Part shown: positions 24,115 to 36,529 of the stretch, in pieces
Numbering within the stretch: position 1 is the first letter of the stretch
Layout: every line of letters starts with the position of its first letter
Assembly: GCA_002914845.1 (NCBI GenBank)
Contig: JXTC01000084.1
Span: 840,916-904,915 of the forward strand
Reading direction: 5' to 3'
DNA from: Trema orientale
Taxonomy: Eukaryota; Streptophyta; Magnoliopsida; Rosales; Cannabaceae
DNA length: 64,000 bases
Position numbers and translations under genes: made by a program
Notes under the pieces: generated by a model
Told to the model about the DNA's origin: nothing
Seen by the model: only the letters and a program-made list of their open reading frames with translations
The model's database searches: none

Positions 24115-25065
24115 CAAGGACGGAGCTGAATAGGGGCGAGTGGGGGCAATTGCTCCACTGGATTTTTTGAAAAAAAAAATCTTATATATAATGTTTATAA
24201 TATATATATATATATAAACGAAAAAAAAAAATTATTGGAGGATAGTAGCATGAGATACATTATTTATGGGGCTAAGTATCACCTCTCAACCCAAGCTCAC
24301 TTGCTCATATTAATACATTAACTCACCCTACTCTTTTGAAGGAGAAATTAGAGTAGTTGTCCCTTTTTTACAGTTAGTTTTAATAAATATATATTTTTCT
24401 CTTTTTATGTCTAAATTATTTAGTATATGTATTTTAACACTTATGTATTTATACTTTTTTGTACTAAGTATATTAGTTTTATACTAGGTATATAATATTT
24501 CACTCTTAGTATATTTTACTGATATATCAATCATTTTACTACAGTATTTGAAAATAGGACATTTACTTTAAAAAATGGGTCCAAATTCGATCATTTTGCT
24601 ATGAACCCTGATTTAAACTAGAGAGCAATTTACGGCAAAAGTGATATTGAAAAGTTATGTAATAAAAAAGAGATCAAAAAAAAAAAGAAGGAAAGGAAAA
24701 TGCTATAAGCTAAATAGAAATTAGGATTCCAAAACATAGAAAATCAATTTTTCTAAGTCACCTAATTTGGCAATATAGTAGAATAATACAACTGAGAACT
24801 TGTTTGTAACTTGGCAGATTCCTACTTTATATTTGTTGCAAAAGATTAGCAGATAACACTACCGATAAATGACAATTTAATCGTCTATTAGTATTAATGA
24901 TGAGGTCATTATACAATATAAAAACACATAAGAAATAATTGTAATATGTCAAAATTAATTATATCATTTTAAATACTTTTTTCTGCTATTATCTTGTTCG
25001 AAAATTTTTGCTTTTTCGTTAACTCATGCATGCCCCACTAGATTTTAGGTCTCCCTCTGTCTCTG
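24115..25065. mobile_element. hAT-like non-autonomous DNA transposon, ~951 bp
   Basis: The 8-bp duplication CACCTAAC flanks it (24107-24114 and 25066-25073). Ends are CAAGGACGGAG and, reverse-complemented from the right, CAGAGACAGAG. The paralogous unit B has the uninterrupted site near 39512-39525. There is no transposase. An 8-bp duplication and CA...TG ends point to hAT. Confidence 0.75.
24460..24610 (+). repeat. Dispersed repeat copy 2 (inside the hAT-like element)
   Basis: Shares ordered phrases with 21860-22045 in the terpene synthase intron, ending in AAATTCGATCATTTTGCTAT. Confidence 0.6.
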
Positions 25066-25394
25066 CACCTAACTACTTAAGACCAAAAAAATAATTTTAA
25101 ACAAGCTCTTTTTTCAACCCAATAGGCTGATTAACTATTTGACTATTTTTTGACCCAAAACTTAGTAAAAGATCAAGCTCAAAAGTTTAAAGTTAAATAT
25201 CAAACTCACTTAATGACAAAAATAGAAATACAATATATTAGACAATTGAAACTTCAAAAGAAATAAACACTTAATTATAACTTTTAAAACATATATATCT
25301 ACTTAAACTAATTTAAAAAATTGGTCATCTACGTAGTTTTCTCAGTATATATGACGGTTAACGGCCCTTTGTTAATTAATCCTAATTATGGTAC

Positions 25395-26930
25395 ATTACT
25401 AGGATTGTAAATTGTCGTGCCAATTTTATACTATACATAGTGCAGGACCCATTATTCACAAACTTCCACGTGGAGCAGATTAAGGGAAGTTAATTAGGAG
25501 TTAAGCCGGATTAATTAACCATAATAATTGTTTAGTGAGTCAGCAGAGGCCACGCGAAGAAAGCCAGTCCTTATCCACTAAGGCTCATTTAAAGTAACGT
25601 GATCAGCAGCAAATCGATATTTAATGAACATAAAGTCCACAAACCACAGAAGGCTAGAAGGGAAGGCAAACACGATGATATCAAGGGTCTGCCAGACCCT
25701 CAGAATGGTTCTCCGACCCCCAGACTTCTTCTTAAGACCTATAAGAGATGGATCGATCTAAGGGCCCCGAGTCACCATATGGGATCGGGTTAGACCTAGA
25801 CCCGAGCCAAAATGAGATATTCTTGAGTGCCACGATTATGATAACATTTCATAGAGGTATCAGGTTCGAACATCAAAAAGCATTTGAAAAAAGTGGTCCC
25901 AGCCTACAATGGCTAGGGGTGGCAATTTAGGTCACGACACGATAACACGACTCGAAAACGACACGAAGTTAGCGGGTTTGGGTTTGTCTTAAACAGGTAC
26001 AGGTCAAAACAGGTTAAACACGATTAAATACGATTAAATAATATGTCATTAGCAGGTTAACCTGTTAAACCCGAAATTGACCCGTTTAACACGATTAAAT
26101 TTTTTGAGATTTAAAACTTCCCTTTTATGTTTTATGTACTAAAACTTGAAATTTTTATTTTGGTTTTAAACTTTAGATTGTGTGTTATATTTATTTGATT
26201 ATGGTTGCTTGGTTATACTGGAAATATAAAATAACTTAATAGATTATATCAAGTTATATTGAAAATGAGAAATAGGTTAACATGTTAAAACTAATAGGTT
26301 AATACATTATGTCAAGTTGAACCAAATACAACATATTTAATATTAACATGTTAAATTGAGTTCAATTAATAGGTTAACAGTATACAGGTTAGCAGATCGT
26401 GTTACGTTAGACACGATCTGAATACGACCTATTTAAATAACGTGTTAAATATGTCGCTCACAGGTTAACCTATTTATTTAGCGTGTCGGGTGTGGGTTTA
26501 CAAATTATGACACGAATAATAAACGTGTCGGGTTTGGGTTTGATAATTGCTCGTTATATATATGCTTCGACACGACACGAATATGACACGACAACACGAA
26601 TTGCCACCCCTAACAATGGCGGCCTGTAGCAGAAAAAGCTGTAGGCAGCTCTCTCACCTCTTGTCACAGAATGTAGTGCTCCGATTACTCGCAAGGACAG
26701 ATGATTAAGAGGAGGACACATGTATAGGCTTGAGGACCACTTAACCCTACCCTTCATCTATAAATATCACACTAAGATTTATATTGAATCATCTTTTTCC
26801 TTCATGTTATTTACTTCTACTAACTTAAACATGCATCGAAGTGCCTTGCAAGTGACACCCCAAGGTTGTGGAGGGTCTTAGTACTAGAGGTAGAGACTTG
26901 GAGGAGGCCAGGACATATGGACAGTTAGAA
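25395..26930 (+). mobile_element. Possible solo LTR or other LTR-like insertion
   Basis: This block is absent from unit B, where the two flanks are adjacent near 39600-39630. It has a TATA-like CTATAAATATCA at 26758 and then, 60 bases on, CTAACTTAAACATGCATCGAAGTG, a phrase like that seen after the start site of some large plant LTRs. Exact ends and target duplication were not found, so a deletion in unit B is an alternative. A hAT MITE is nested at 25914-26612. Confidence 0.4.
25914..26612. mobile_element. 699-bp hAT MITE
   Basis: TIRs are TAGGGGTGGCAATT and its complement AATTGCCACCCCTA. The exact 8-bp target duplication ACAATGGC is at 25906-25913 and 26613-26620. Interior repeats of CACGACACGA and AGGTTAACCTGTTAA are typical of this widespread plant MITE group. 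It is non-coding. Confidence 0.93.
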
Positions 26931-27702
26931 AACAAAACCAACATATATTAATATATTATGAGATATTAAATATTATAGCATCATAAACTGTAATGATTTT
27001 TCACAATTTATGAGTGTACCTAATTGTATATATATAATTTAATGGTAACTAAATATATATTCTTCTACAGTAAAAGTCCTAAATTTGAATTTCTCTTCTC
27101 CCAGTTATGAATAAAGAAATAAATAAATAAAAGTATTGTGTAATATCACAAGTCTTCATAAAGTCAGGATTATAATAATAGTAATATTATGGGATATCAT
27201 GTGGTAGCTAATACCACATGATGTGTCAGGCTATTACTGACTAATTATAGTTACATTCTAAGTGTAACTTGTGTGGGACCTAATATAAATTGACACGTTA
27301 TTATAGCGTTAGACACCACTAGTATCCCGTAACTTTGCTTTTATTTATAATAAAAGCCTGCCTAGCAGGCCGATTAGGAATGATAGCCGTACACGGGTCT
27401 CTCGTCACCACTAATACACGTCGTCGTTCGTAGTTTCAATTCCACATTATCATGACTTCGTAAACGGTAAACATAACTTAGACTAATATTTGAAAAGAAC
27501 AGTACCAGATATATATACAAGTGACAACTGTCCATATGTACATTAGTGTACCTCAAGGGCTGCCTTGAGTCAAATTTGAGAATTTCACTGCCCTAAGTAT
27601 TACATATATATACACTAATACATATCACGAATCTCGCAATTTATAAGCTAGGGTAATTAAGATAGGTACAGTAATATATATTTATATATATAAACCCATG
27701 GC
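26931..27702. other. Unit A segment between insertions
   Basis: Aligns with 39625-40190 (shared TATTATGAGATATTAAATAT, ATGATAGCCGTACACG, CACGAATCTCGCAATTTATA). Unit A has about 130 extra bases near 27180-27345. No gene seen. Confidence 0.5.
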
Positions 27703-27970
27703 CAGTGACGGAGTCAGAATTTTTATTTGGTAGGGTCTAGTACTATATCAATTATTTAATCGAAATTATCAAATACTAAAAGAATATAATCCACAAATGA
27801 TAAATACTATACTACTACAATTATTTGAGTTGATTTTTCATGCTTTATAAGCGTTCTTAACTTTTTTTTATCAAACCCGTTAAAAATATCTTTCTCGATG
27901 TGAACAAGTAAATATCGTTCAAATATTAATTTATTATTCGATTTGAAGAAAAAATATATTTGAGAACCAC

Positions 27971-28950
27971 TGTAATAACTCCTTTTTTTTCAACGGTCAA
28001 AAAGATTCTTTGACCAGAAATCAATTCTTTTTTTCTCTTTTTTCTTTTCTTCTCTCTCTCCCGTCCCTCACTCTCTCCCTCTCGGATTTCTCTCTCTCCC
28101 TCGCCCTGCTCTCTCTCCGCCAAACGCACCCAGGAGGAGATCGACGCACGCGGCCACCGACCAGCCGTGATGACCATCGGCAAACGTCGCCAGCACCTCC
28201 ACGAAGCTCCGCCAGCCACCGCCGCCGAGGCCCCAGTCGCCGGAAAATACCATTTTTGCCGTTTTGACCCATTTCGGTTTTTTCGTCACCGGCGAAGATT
28301 CTGGCCACAAAACGACTCCAAACCGGTCCCATTGGATTCGTATCGTCGCAAGGGTCGTCAAGGTATATATATCTCGACCCCATACTGTCCGGATCAAAAT
28401 TTGCTATTTTTGGGTATTTTGAGGTTTAAGCTTGATCTTTTTAATCCGGCCGTTAGATTGTGTTTTTGACCTCATTTTTGAAATGTACTCGGAAAATGGG
28501 GAAGTTTGATATATATATTGTGTTATTTGGTGATCGGCACGAAAATCACGATCGGACGGTCGAGATTTCGCCTCGTTTTGCGTGCCACCGGCCCGGTGTG
28601 GGCCCAAGCCCGAATTGGACAATTTGGATGTCTAACCTAGCTATTTTGGGTGCTAGGAATTCAACGAAGAGGTCCGTTTGTGGAATTGAAGCTCCGGTGA
28701 GAAGTTGACTTTTCACAAGAAGACGATCGAGGGCTCGGAATTGGTTCCCGAGCCTCCAGGTGATCGTCAACGACGCCTCGAGGACTCGATAGCGTGGTAT
28801 CGCTATTTTGGTCGAGGTAGGGACTCAATTACCTCTGTTTTATATCGTTTTCGATTAAAACTTATTTTCTGCAACATATGTGAACAAATGTGATTTTTAG
28901 ACGATTTAAATATCTGTGATGGGAATTGATTGTGTGATGTATATACTGTA
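27971..28950 (+). repeat. 5' LTR of the gypsy element, cut by the gap
   Basis: The first ~980 bp match 34476-35450 closely, including a CT-rich block, and then run into Ns. A 7-bp insertion near 28131 is absent from the 3' LTR. Confidence 0.95.
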
Positions 28951-29840
28951 NNNNNNNNNNNNNNNNNNNNNNNNNNNNNNNNNNNNNNNNNNNNNNNNNN
29001 NNNNNNNNNNNNNNNNNNNNNNNNNNNNNNNNNNNNNNNNNNNNNNNNNNNNNNNNNNNNNNNNNNNNNNNNNNNNNNNNNNNNNNNNNNNNNNNNNNNN
29101 NNNNNNNNNNNNNNNNNNNNNNNNNNNNNNNNNNNNNNNNNNNNNNNNNNNNNNNNNNNNNNNNNNNNNNNNNNNNNNNNNNNNNNNNNNNNNNNNNNNN
29201 NNNNNNNNNNNNNNNNNNNNNNNNNNNNNNNNNNNNNNNNNNNNNNNNNNNNNNNNNNNNNNNNNNNNNNNNNNNNNNNNNNNNNNNNNNNNNNNNNNNN
29301 NNNNNNNNNNNNNNNNNNNNNNNNNNNNNNNNNNNNNNNNNNNNNNNNNNNNNNNNNNNNNNNNNNNNNNNNNNNNNNNNNNNNNNNNNNNNNNNNNNNN
29401 NNNNNNNNNNNNNNNNNNNNNNNNNNNNNNNNNNNNNNNNNNNNNNNNNNNNNNNNNNNNNNNNNNNNNNNNNNNNNNNNNNNNNNNNNNNNNNNNNNNN
29501 NNNNNNNNNNNNNNNNNNNNNNNNNNNNNNNNNNNNNNNNNNNNNNNNNNNNNNNNNNNNNNNNNNNNNNNNNNNNNNNNNNNNNNNNNNNNNNNNNNNN
29601 NNNNNNNNNNNNNNNNNNNNNNNNNNNNNNNNNNNNNNNNNNNNNNNNNNNNNNNNNNNNNNNNNNNNNNNNNNNNNNNNNNNNNNNNNNNNNNNNNNNN
29701 NNNNNNNNNNNNNNNNNNNNNNNNNNNNNNNNNNNNNNNNNNNNNNNNNNNNNNNNNNNNNNNNNNNNNNNNNNNNNNNNNNNNNNNNNNNNNNNNNNNN
29801 NNNNNNNNNNNNNNNNNNNNNNNNNNNNNNNNNNNNNNNN
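28951..29840. other. Assembly gap (890 N)
   Basis: All bases are N. By comparison with the 3' LTR, at least about 1.08 kb of 5' LTR plus the primer binding site and leader should lie here, so the gap length is too short. Confidence 0.98.
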
Positions 29841-29893
29841 AACGTCCAGATTTCTCCCATCTGATCGAGGCAATGCAGTAGGCATTCGCCCAA

Positions 29894-30943
29894 ATGAGCA
29901 ATCCAGATTATCAGCCTCCAGCTCCGAAGGCCCGACAGTTGGATCAGTCAGATTACCTTCAGCAGTTTACGCGCCTCCAGCCAGGGCAGTTTGATGGTAG
30001 ACCAGATCCTCTCGCGGCAATCTCTTGGTCACGTGAGATAGAGAGGCATTTTCGGTCCATTGGTACTCCGGTAGAGTTTTGGGCAATCTTTGCCGTTACC
30101 CGTCTGACGGGGAGTGCCATTCGCTGGTGGAAGACTGTAGAGCGAATGCAGAATGTTGTGGGGTTGACTTGGGAAGACTTTGAGCGGATTTTCAGGGCTC
30201 AGTATGCCAATGAGGATCAACAGGACGAGATTATGAATCGGTTTGAGACTTTAGTCCAAGGTAACTGAACAGTGAATGAGTACCTGATTGAGTTCACTGA
30301 GTTGGCAAGTGTTGCTCTTGACCCAAGTACGAGTGAGAAGTCACGAGTTGCCAAGTTCAGGAGTCGTCTGAATCGGAACATTTTCAACAGAATTGGTACT
30401 CAGACTTTCTATACTCTCCCTGAGATTGCAGTGGCTGCCCAGCGGGCAGAGGCCATCGAAACAGGATTTGAGTCTAGGAGGAACCAGCGGAGAGGAAATG
30501 ATAGGAAAGCCACTAGAAGGAACCAGGGGCAGTGGTCAGCCCATGATACTCCGAACAGTGGGAGCTCAAACAGCAGTGGTTCTTCAGGAAGTGGCAGAGG
30601 TAGTCCTTATGGAGGATGTTTTATGTGTGGCCAGCAGGGTCACCGAAAGAAAGAGTGTCCTGCTCGTCTGCATAAGTCTCCTCTTTCTCAACTGCAGGGG
30701 AGCCAGTCAGGTTCTGTTCCTTATCAGAACACTCAGGCAAGGCCGCAACAGTCACAGGGTGTTTCGCAGACTTTTACTTCCCCTTAGCCTTACTAGCATC
30801 AGTACCACCCTCAGGGTTACACTCAGAACTTTCAGACTCCTCAAGCCTCAGGGAGTCAGAGTGGGCGTGGTTATGGCAGTAGTGGTCCAGGATCCAACAG
30901 CAATCGTCCTGGTCAGGGGAGAGGTAACAAAGGGAAAGGGAAG
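29894..30943 (+). pseudogene. Gypsy gag
   Basis: The frame opens at MSNPDYQPPAPKARQ. A Retrotrans_gag-type capsid region follows (WSREIERHF, then AIRWWKTVERM and WEDFERIFRAQY). A complete CCHC zinc knuckle, CFMCGQQGHRKKEC, is near 30618-30660. The product would be the structural protein that packages element RNA. In-frame stops are TGA at 30266, TAG at 30785 and TAG at 30794. The Gln/Ser/Gly-rich stretch after the knuckle leads straight into protease, as in related elements. The true start could lie in the gap. Confidence 0.92.
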
Positions 30944-33900
30944 GTGACTGGCCAAGCCTATACTCTTACTGCCAATGACACTCAGAATCGCATCGGCCGA
31001 GGTGTTGTTGACAGTATGATCCTTATTTCACACTCTTGGGCACATGTTTTATTTGATACTGGTGCATCCCATTCATTCATATCCTTATTGTTTGCTCAAC
31101 TATTGGGGTTGAAATTTTCTGAATTGGATTATGTATTGACGTTGGGTACACCTATAGGAGGAGTAGCCGATGTGTCTAGTATGTGTAAGTCTTGTCGGAT
31201 TGTGGTTAGTGATAGGAAGTTACTTGCTGATTTGATTGTGTTACCGATGGAGCAGTATGACGTCATACTCGGTATGGATTGGTTGTCGAAATATCGAGTC
31301 GTTGTGGACTGTCATACAAAGCAGGTGACTTTTTTTTCCTAGTGATGGACATCCCATTGTCTATCAAGCTAGAATGAGTCCGTTGGAGCCTAGTCCTGTT
31401 CTGAAAGCATGCTTAGGTGGAAGAAAGAAACTCAAGTGTTATGGGAACTTGTTTGCCATTGAAGGCGAGGTGTGGACAGACGATCAAGACCTATGGATTT
31501 CGGTGGTGAGTAAGTATTCGGAGGTGTTTCCTGAAGACTTACTGGGATTACCACCTGATAGGGAGATCGAGTTCTGTATTGAACTAGTTCCTGGAGCTCA
31601 GCCAGTTTCTATTCCAGCCTATCGCATGGCACCTGCCGAGATGGAAGAACTAAGAGAACAGTTGGATGATATGCTTTCCAAGGGCTTCATTCGCAGTAGC
31701 ACTTCTCCTTAGGGTGCTCCTGTTTTGTTTGCAAAGAAAGCTGATGGTTCATTGAGACTTTGTGTGGACTACAGGAAGTTGAACCAGTTGACAGTGAAGA
31801 ACAAGTATCCTTTGCCAAGGATAAATGAGTTGTTTGATCAACTCGGTGGTTCAAGATTCTTCTCTAAGATCGATTTGAGATCCGGTTATCATCAGTTGAA
31901 GATAAGAGAGGATGATATACCTAAGACAGCATTCAGAACCCGATATGGTCACTTTGAGTTTTTGGTGATGCCATTTGGTTTGACGAATGCACCTGCAGCT
32001 TTTATGGATCTCATAAATCGAATTTTAAAGCCACTTTTAGATCGTTTTGTGGTTGTATTCAACGACGACATCCTGGTGTATTCCAAGACTCGAGAAGAGC
32101 ATGCCGAACATCTAGGGATAGTACTCAAGACCTTGAGAGATCATCAGTTGTATGCCAAGAGATCGAAGTGTGACTTTTGGATGTCAGAAGTGAAGTTCTT
32201 GGGGCATGTGATTTCTCACAGGGGTATTTCAGTCGATCCCGCTAAGATAGAAGCCGTTCTGGAGTGGGAAAGACCGAGAAATGTGACAAAGGTACATAGT
32301 TTCCTCGGTTTGCCAGGCTACTACCGTCGTTTTGTGCAAGATTTCTCGAGAATTGCTTTGCCTTTGACTAAGTTGACCAGGAAGGACGTCAAGTTTGTTT
32401 GGGATCACGAAAGTGAAGAAGCTTTTATCAGGTTGAAGTAGAGTTTAACCACCGCATCTGTTCTTACTGTTCCTGATAGTAATGAGCCTTATGTGGTGTA
32501 TACCGATGCTTCGAAGACGGGTTTGGGATATGTCTTGATGCAGAATGGTCGAGTTGTGGCCTATGCTTCTCGTCAGTTGAAGCCACATAAAAGGAACTAT
32601 CCCACCCATGACCTGGAACTTGCAACAGTGATCTTTGCATTGAAGATTTGGCGATGTTACTTGTATGGTGTGAAGTTCGACATATTCTCTGATTATAAGA
32701 GTTTGAAGTATCTCTTTACCCAGAAGGATCTGAACTTGAGACAGCGAAGATGGGTTGAATATATGGAGGATTATAACTTCGACCTACAGTATCATCCTGG
32801 TAAGGCCAACGTTGTAGCCAATGCACTGAGTTGGAAGCCTCATGGTGTACTAGCTGCACTAGTGTTTGAAGATTAGAAGAACTCAGTTACGGTTGGTGAT
32901 TATAACTTACAGTACTTCGAGAATGAAGGAGTTGCTTGCCTAAGCAACATTGTGATATCACCATCTCTTCTCCAGACTGTCCAGTAGAGTCAGTGGCAAG
33001 ACAGGGAGTTGAGGACAACCTGGAACCGACTTCAGAATGGTGAACAGTTAGATGGTTGGAGCACTAACAGAGAAGGATTCTTGCTTTTCAATGGGAAGTT
33101 GGCTGTAGCTAATGACCCTATATTCGAGAAACCATTCTAACTGAGGCTCATAAATCAAGATTCGCAGTACATCCAGGTAGTACTAAGATGTACCAGGACT
33201 TGAAACGACAGTATTGGTGGAAAGGTATGAAGAAGGATGTGGCTACTTTTGTGGCCAAGTGTTTGACTTGTCAGCAAGTCAAGGCTGAACACCAGAGGCC
33301 AGCTGGATTACTTCAGCCATTACCTATTCTAGAGTGGAAGTGGGACGAGATCACGATGGACTTCGTGACCAATTTACCGAAGACCTTGAGGAAGAACAAC
33401 GCAATTTGGGTGATAGTCGATCGATTGACGAAGAGTGCTCACTTTATACCGATCCGGATTGACTATTCTCTCACTAAGCTCAGTAAACTATATATGAAGA
33501 ACATCATACGCTTGCATGGTGTGCCTTCAAGCATAGTTTCTGACAGAGATCCAAGGTTTACTTCTAAGTTCTGGAGAGCCTTGCAGAAAGCGTTTGGTAC
33601 GCAGTTGGATATCAGTACAGCTCACCATCCTGAGACAGATGGTCAGTCGGAAAGGACCATTCAGATTCTTGAGGACATGCAACGTTGTTGCATACTGGAT
33701 TTTGGTAGAAACTGGGATGATCATCTTCCTTTAGTGGAATTTGCTTACAATAACAGTTACCAGACCAGTGTGGGTATGGCTCCATATGAAGTGCTGTATG
33801 AGAGGCCGTGTAGATCGCCTTTGTGTTGGGCAGAACCAGAAGAGCATGTTACTCTTGGACCTGAACTGATTGAAGAGACTACTGAGAAGATCAAGGATAT

Positions 33901-34417
33901 CCAAGAGAGACTTAAGGAAGTCCAGAGTCGCCAGAAGAGTTATGCTGACCCTAAAAGACGTGAGGTGGAGTTCGAGACTGGTGATTCCGTGTTCTTGAAA
34001 GTGACTCTAAGGCATGGTATTACAAGATTCGGAGTTAAGGGTAAGCTTGCTCCAAGATATATTGGTCCCTTTGAGATCACTGAGAGAATTGGACCAGTGG
34101 CGTATCGCTTGAATCTACCTGCACAGTTGGGCCACGTGCATAATGTGTTCCATGTGTCGATGTTGAAGAAGTACACGCCGGACTCATCTCATGTTATTCA
34201 GTACGTGAACGTACCGATCCAAGAAGATGTGTCCTACGAAGAGCAGCCTGTTCGCTTGTTGGCTAGAGAGTTGAAAGTGCTTCGCAACAGAGAGATACCG
34301 GTTGTCAAGGCGCTCTGGGAACATCACAAAGAAGACGAGGCTACTTGGGAACTCGAGACGGAGATGTACGAGAAGTACCCTCATTTGTTTAACTTTCAGT
34401 TAGAAGTTGTATTGTGA
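30944..34417 (+). pseudogene. Gypsy pol: protease, RT, RNase H, integrase, chromodomain
   Basis: Protease has FDTGASHSFIS (about 31053). RT has [13 protein letters not shown] and the catalytic [10 protein letters not shown] (about 32065), with the two Asp kept and Asn where Ile is usual. RNase H has YTDAS and DLELA, but the last acidic site reads VVANALS with Asn for Asp. Integrase (33188-34100) has CLTCQQVK of the HHCC finger, and D, D and E in TMDF, SDRDP and SERTIQ. The tail (EQPVRLLARE, ATWELETEMYEKYP) looks like a chromodomain, which steers integration to heterochromatin. Breaks: frameshift at the T run near 31330, TAG at 31710, 32439, 32874 and about 32985, and a frameshift near 33135. 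The integrase part alone is an open 409-codon frame. Confidence 0.93.
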
Positions 34418-34462
34418 TGTAAACCTTGACTTGTACCTTGAATTTCGGGACGAAATTCCTAT

Positions 34463-34475
34463 AAGGAGGGGAGAA
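34463..34475 (+). promoter_or_regulatory. Polypurine tract of the gypsy element
   Basis: AAGGAGGGGAGAA directly before the 3' LTR, the expected plus-strand primer. Confidence 0.85.
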
Positions 34476-36529
34476 TGTAATAACTCCTTTTTTTCAACGG
34501 TCAAAAAGGTCCTTTGACCAGAAATTAATTCTTTTTTTCTCTTTTTTCTTTTCTTCTCTCTCTCCCGTCCCTCACTCTCTCCCTCTCGGATTTCTCTCTC
34601 TCCCTCGCCCTGCTCTCTCTCGGCCGAACGCACCCAATCGATGCACGCGGCCACCGACCAGCCGCGACGACCACCAGCGAACGTCGCTAGCACCTCCACG
34701 AAGCTCCGCCAGCCACCGCCGCCGAGGCCCCAGTCGCCGGAAAACACCATTTTTGCCGTTTTGACCCATTTCGGTTTTTTCGTCACCGGCGAAGATTTCG
34801 GCTACCAAACGACTCCAAACCGGTCCTATTGGATTCGTATCGTCGCAAGGGTCGTCAAGGTATATATATCTCGACCCTATACTATCCGGATCAAAATTTG
34901 CTATTTTTGAGTATTTTGAGGTTTAAGCTTGATCTTTTTAATCCGGCCGTTAGATTGTGTTTTTGACCTCATTTTTGGAATGTACTCGGAAAATGGAGAA
35001 GTTTGATATATATATTGTGTTATTTGGTGATTGACACGAAAATCACGATCGGACGGTCGAGATTTCGGCTCGTTTTGGGTGCCACCGGCCCGATGTGGGC
35101 CCGAGCCTGAATTGGATAATTTGGATGTCAACCTAGCTATTTTGGGTGCTAGGAATTCAACGAAGAGGTCCGTTTGTGGAATTGAAGCTCCGGTGAGAAG
35201 TTGACTTTTCACAAGAAGACGATCGAGGGCTCGGAATTAGTTCCCGACCCTCCAGGTGATCGTCAACGACGCCTCGAGGACTCGATAGCGTGGTATCGCT
35301 ATTTCGGTCGAGGTAGGGACTCAATTACCTCTGTTTTATATCGTTTTCGAATAAAACTTATTTTCTACAACATATGTGAACAAATGTGATTTTTAGACGA
35401 TTTAAATATCTGTGATGGTAATTGATTGTGTGATGTATATACTATATTGCTCTGAGAATTTTCTGAGTGCAGGTTATTTTGGGTATATTAAAAATAAGGC
35501 CGTTATGCTGCCCGTTTTTCTATAAAACCTAGTATACTGATTTTATTGAAAAACCCGAGCATGATTATTTTCACACTTCAGTTCGGTATTGCACGTGTCA
35601 TAGGATCATACATGAGCACCATGTTAGCATCGTGGGTTTACAGTGTGGCGCTGCGTATCCCGCCGTCAGTGCAGAGTCCGTAAACCCGTGCGGGGTTTGT
35701 TACTTCTGATTACCTCCCCATTGGTAGGCGTAGGCAATACAGTTGCCCCTCCAGGTTTGGTAGGCGACACATGGGTGTCCCCTCCGGGTATGGGCTTAGG
35801 TGTCAGGCAGGCTATTAGGCATACTTAGTGCCATCATCCTGAGTTCCACAGATGAGAGGATGAGAGCTCATGGGTATGGGTTGATTTGTGCCATGTGCAT
35901 ATAGATTGATTGGTTTTGATTACACTGCTTTATATATATATATATATATGGATTTCCGGTTTGGATTATATATATATGTATGTTTTGGACTAAACTAACC
36001 ATGCAGGAATTTTCCATCACTTAAATATTTTCGATCGAGGTAATTGTTTTCCTACTGGGCATTGTATGCTCACCCCCCTACCTTTCTCCTCAGGTGGTGT
36101 TCAGTGCGATCTCGGTGATCAAGAGGAGTAAGAGGCCATCTTGACTGTAGTTCGCTTTCTTGGTAATGCTAGAAGTCTATTGTTGTGGTGTTTGACTATT
36201 TGGAGTTTTGTATTAGCATTAAACCAAGATTACTACTTCCTAATTTGTCTGTGAACTTATATATGCCATCCTGGTATTGGATAATTATTGTGGATGATGA
36301 TGATGCTTGGACTTATATTTGATTTTTCGTTTTCTAATTATTGTTCGGTCTATGTTTAATGGTGTATACGAACTGTGGGAGAGGTTCACGGGATGAAATT
36401 CCAAATATTTTATTATAATGGACTGTTTACAAAACTCAAACTTTTTAGACATTTTTCAAATAAGTCAAGGAATTTTCCATCTTTGTGAAATTTTCCTTCT
36501 GCCACTGGCCCGGGTTTTGGGTCGTGACA
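34476..36529 (+). repeat. 3' LTR of the gypsy element
   Basis: 2054 bp, TGTAATAACTCC...GTCGTGACA. It includes a CT-rich tract (34540-34620), a GC-richer block to about 34860, and an AT microsatellite near 35932-35950. It is complete, unlike the 5' copy. Confidence 0.95.

Larger units (their letters stand above)
27971..36529 (+). mobile_element. Ty3-gypsy chromovirus (Tekay/Del-like), full length with an assembly gap
   Basis: The LTRs start TGTAATAACTCC and end GGTCGTGACA. The 5-bp target duplication ACCAC is exact on both sides (27966-27970, 36530-36534). The order gag, protease, RT, RNase H, integrase, then a C-terminal chromodomain-like tail is that of a chromovirus. The LTR portions that can be compared (about 970 bp) differ at about 38 positions by hand count, roughly 96% identity. 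Gag-pol is interrupted by nonsense mutations and frameshifts. The primer binding site is lost in the gap. Confidence 0.95.

Noticed and set aside
25599-25930. Two plus-strand frames in the LTR-like block
   Set aside because: One runs into the MITE, neither has a domain, and they fit LTR sequence better.
28010-28469. Frames of 85-120 codons on both strands in the GC-richer LTR part (also 34400-34910)
   Set aside because: They lie within the gypsy LTR U3/R region, differ between the two LTR copies, and have no domain.
28803-29994. Several long frames across the gap
   Set aside because: They are mostly N and have no real sequence.
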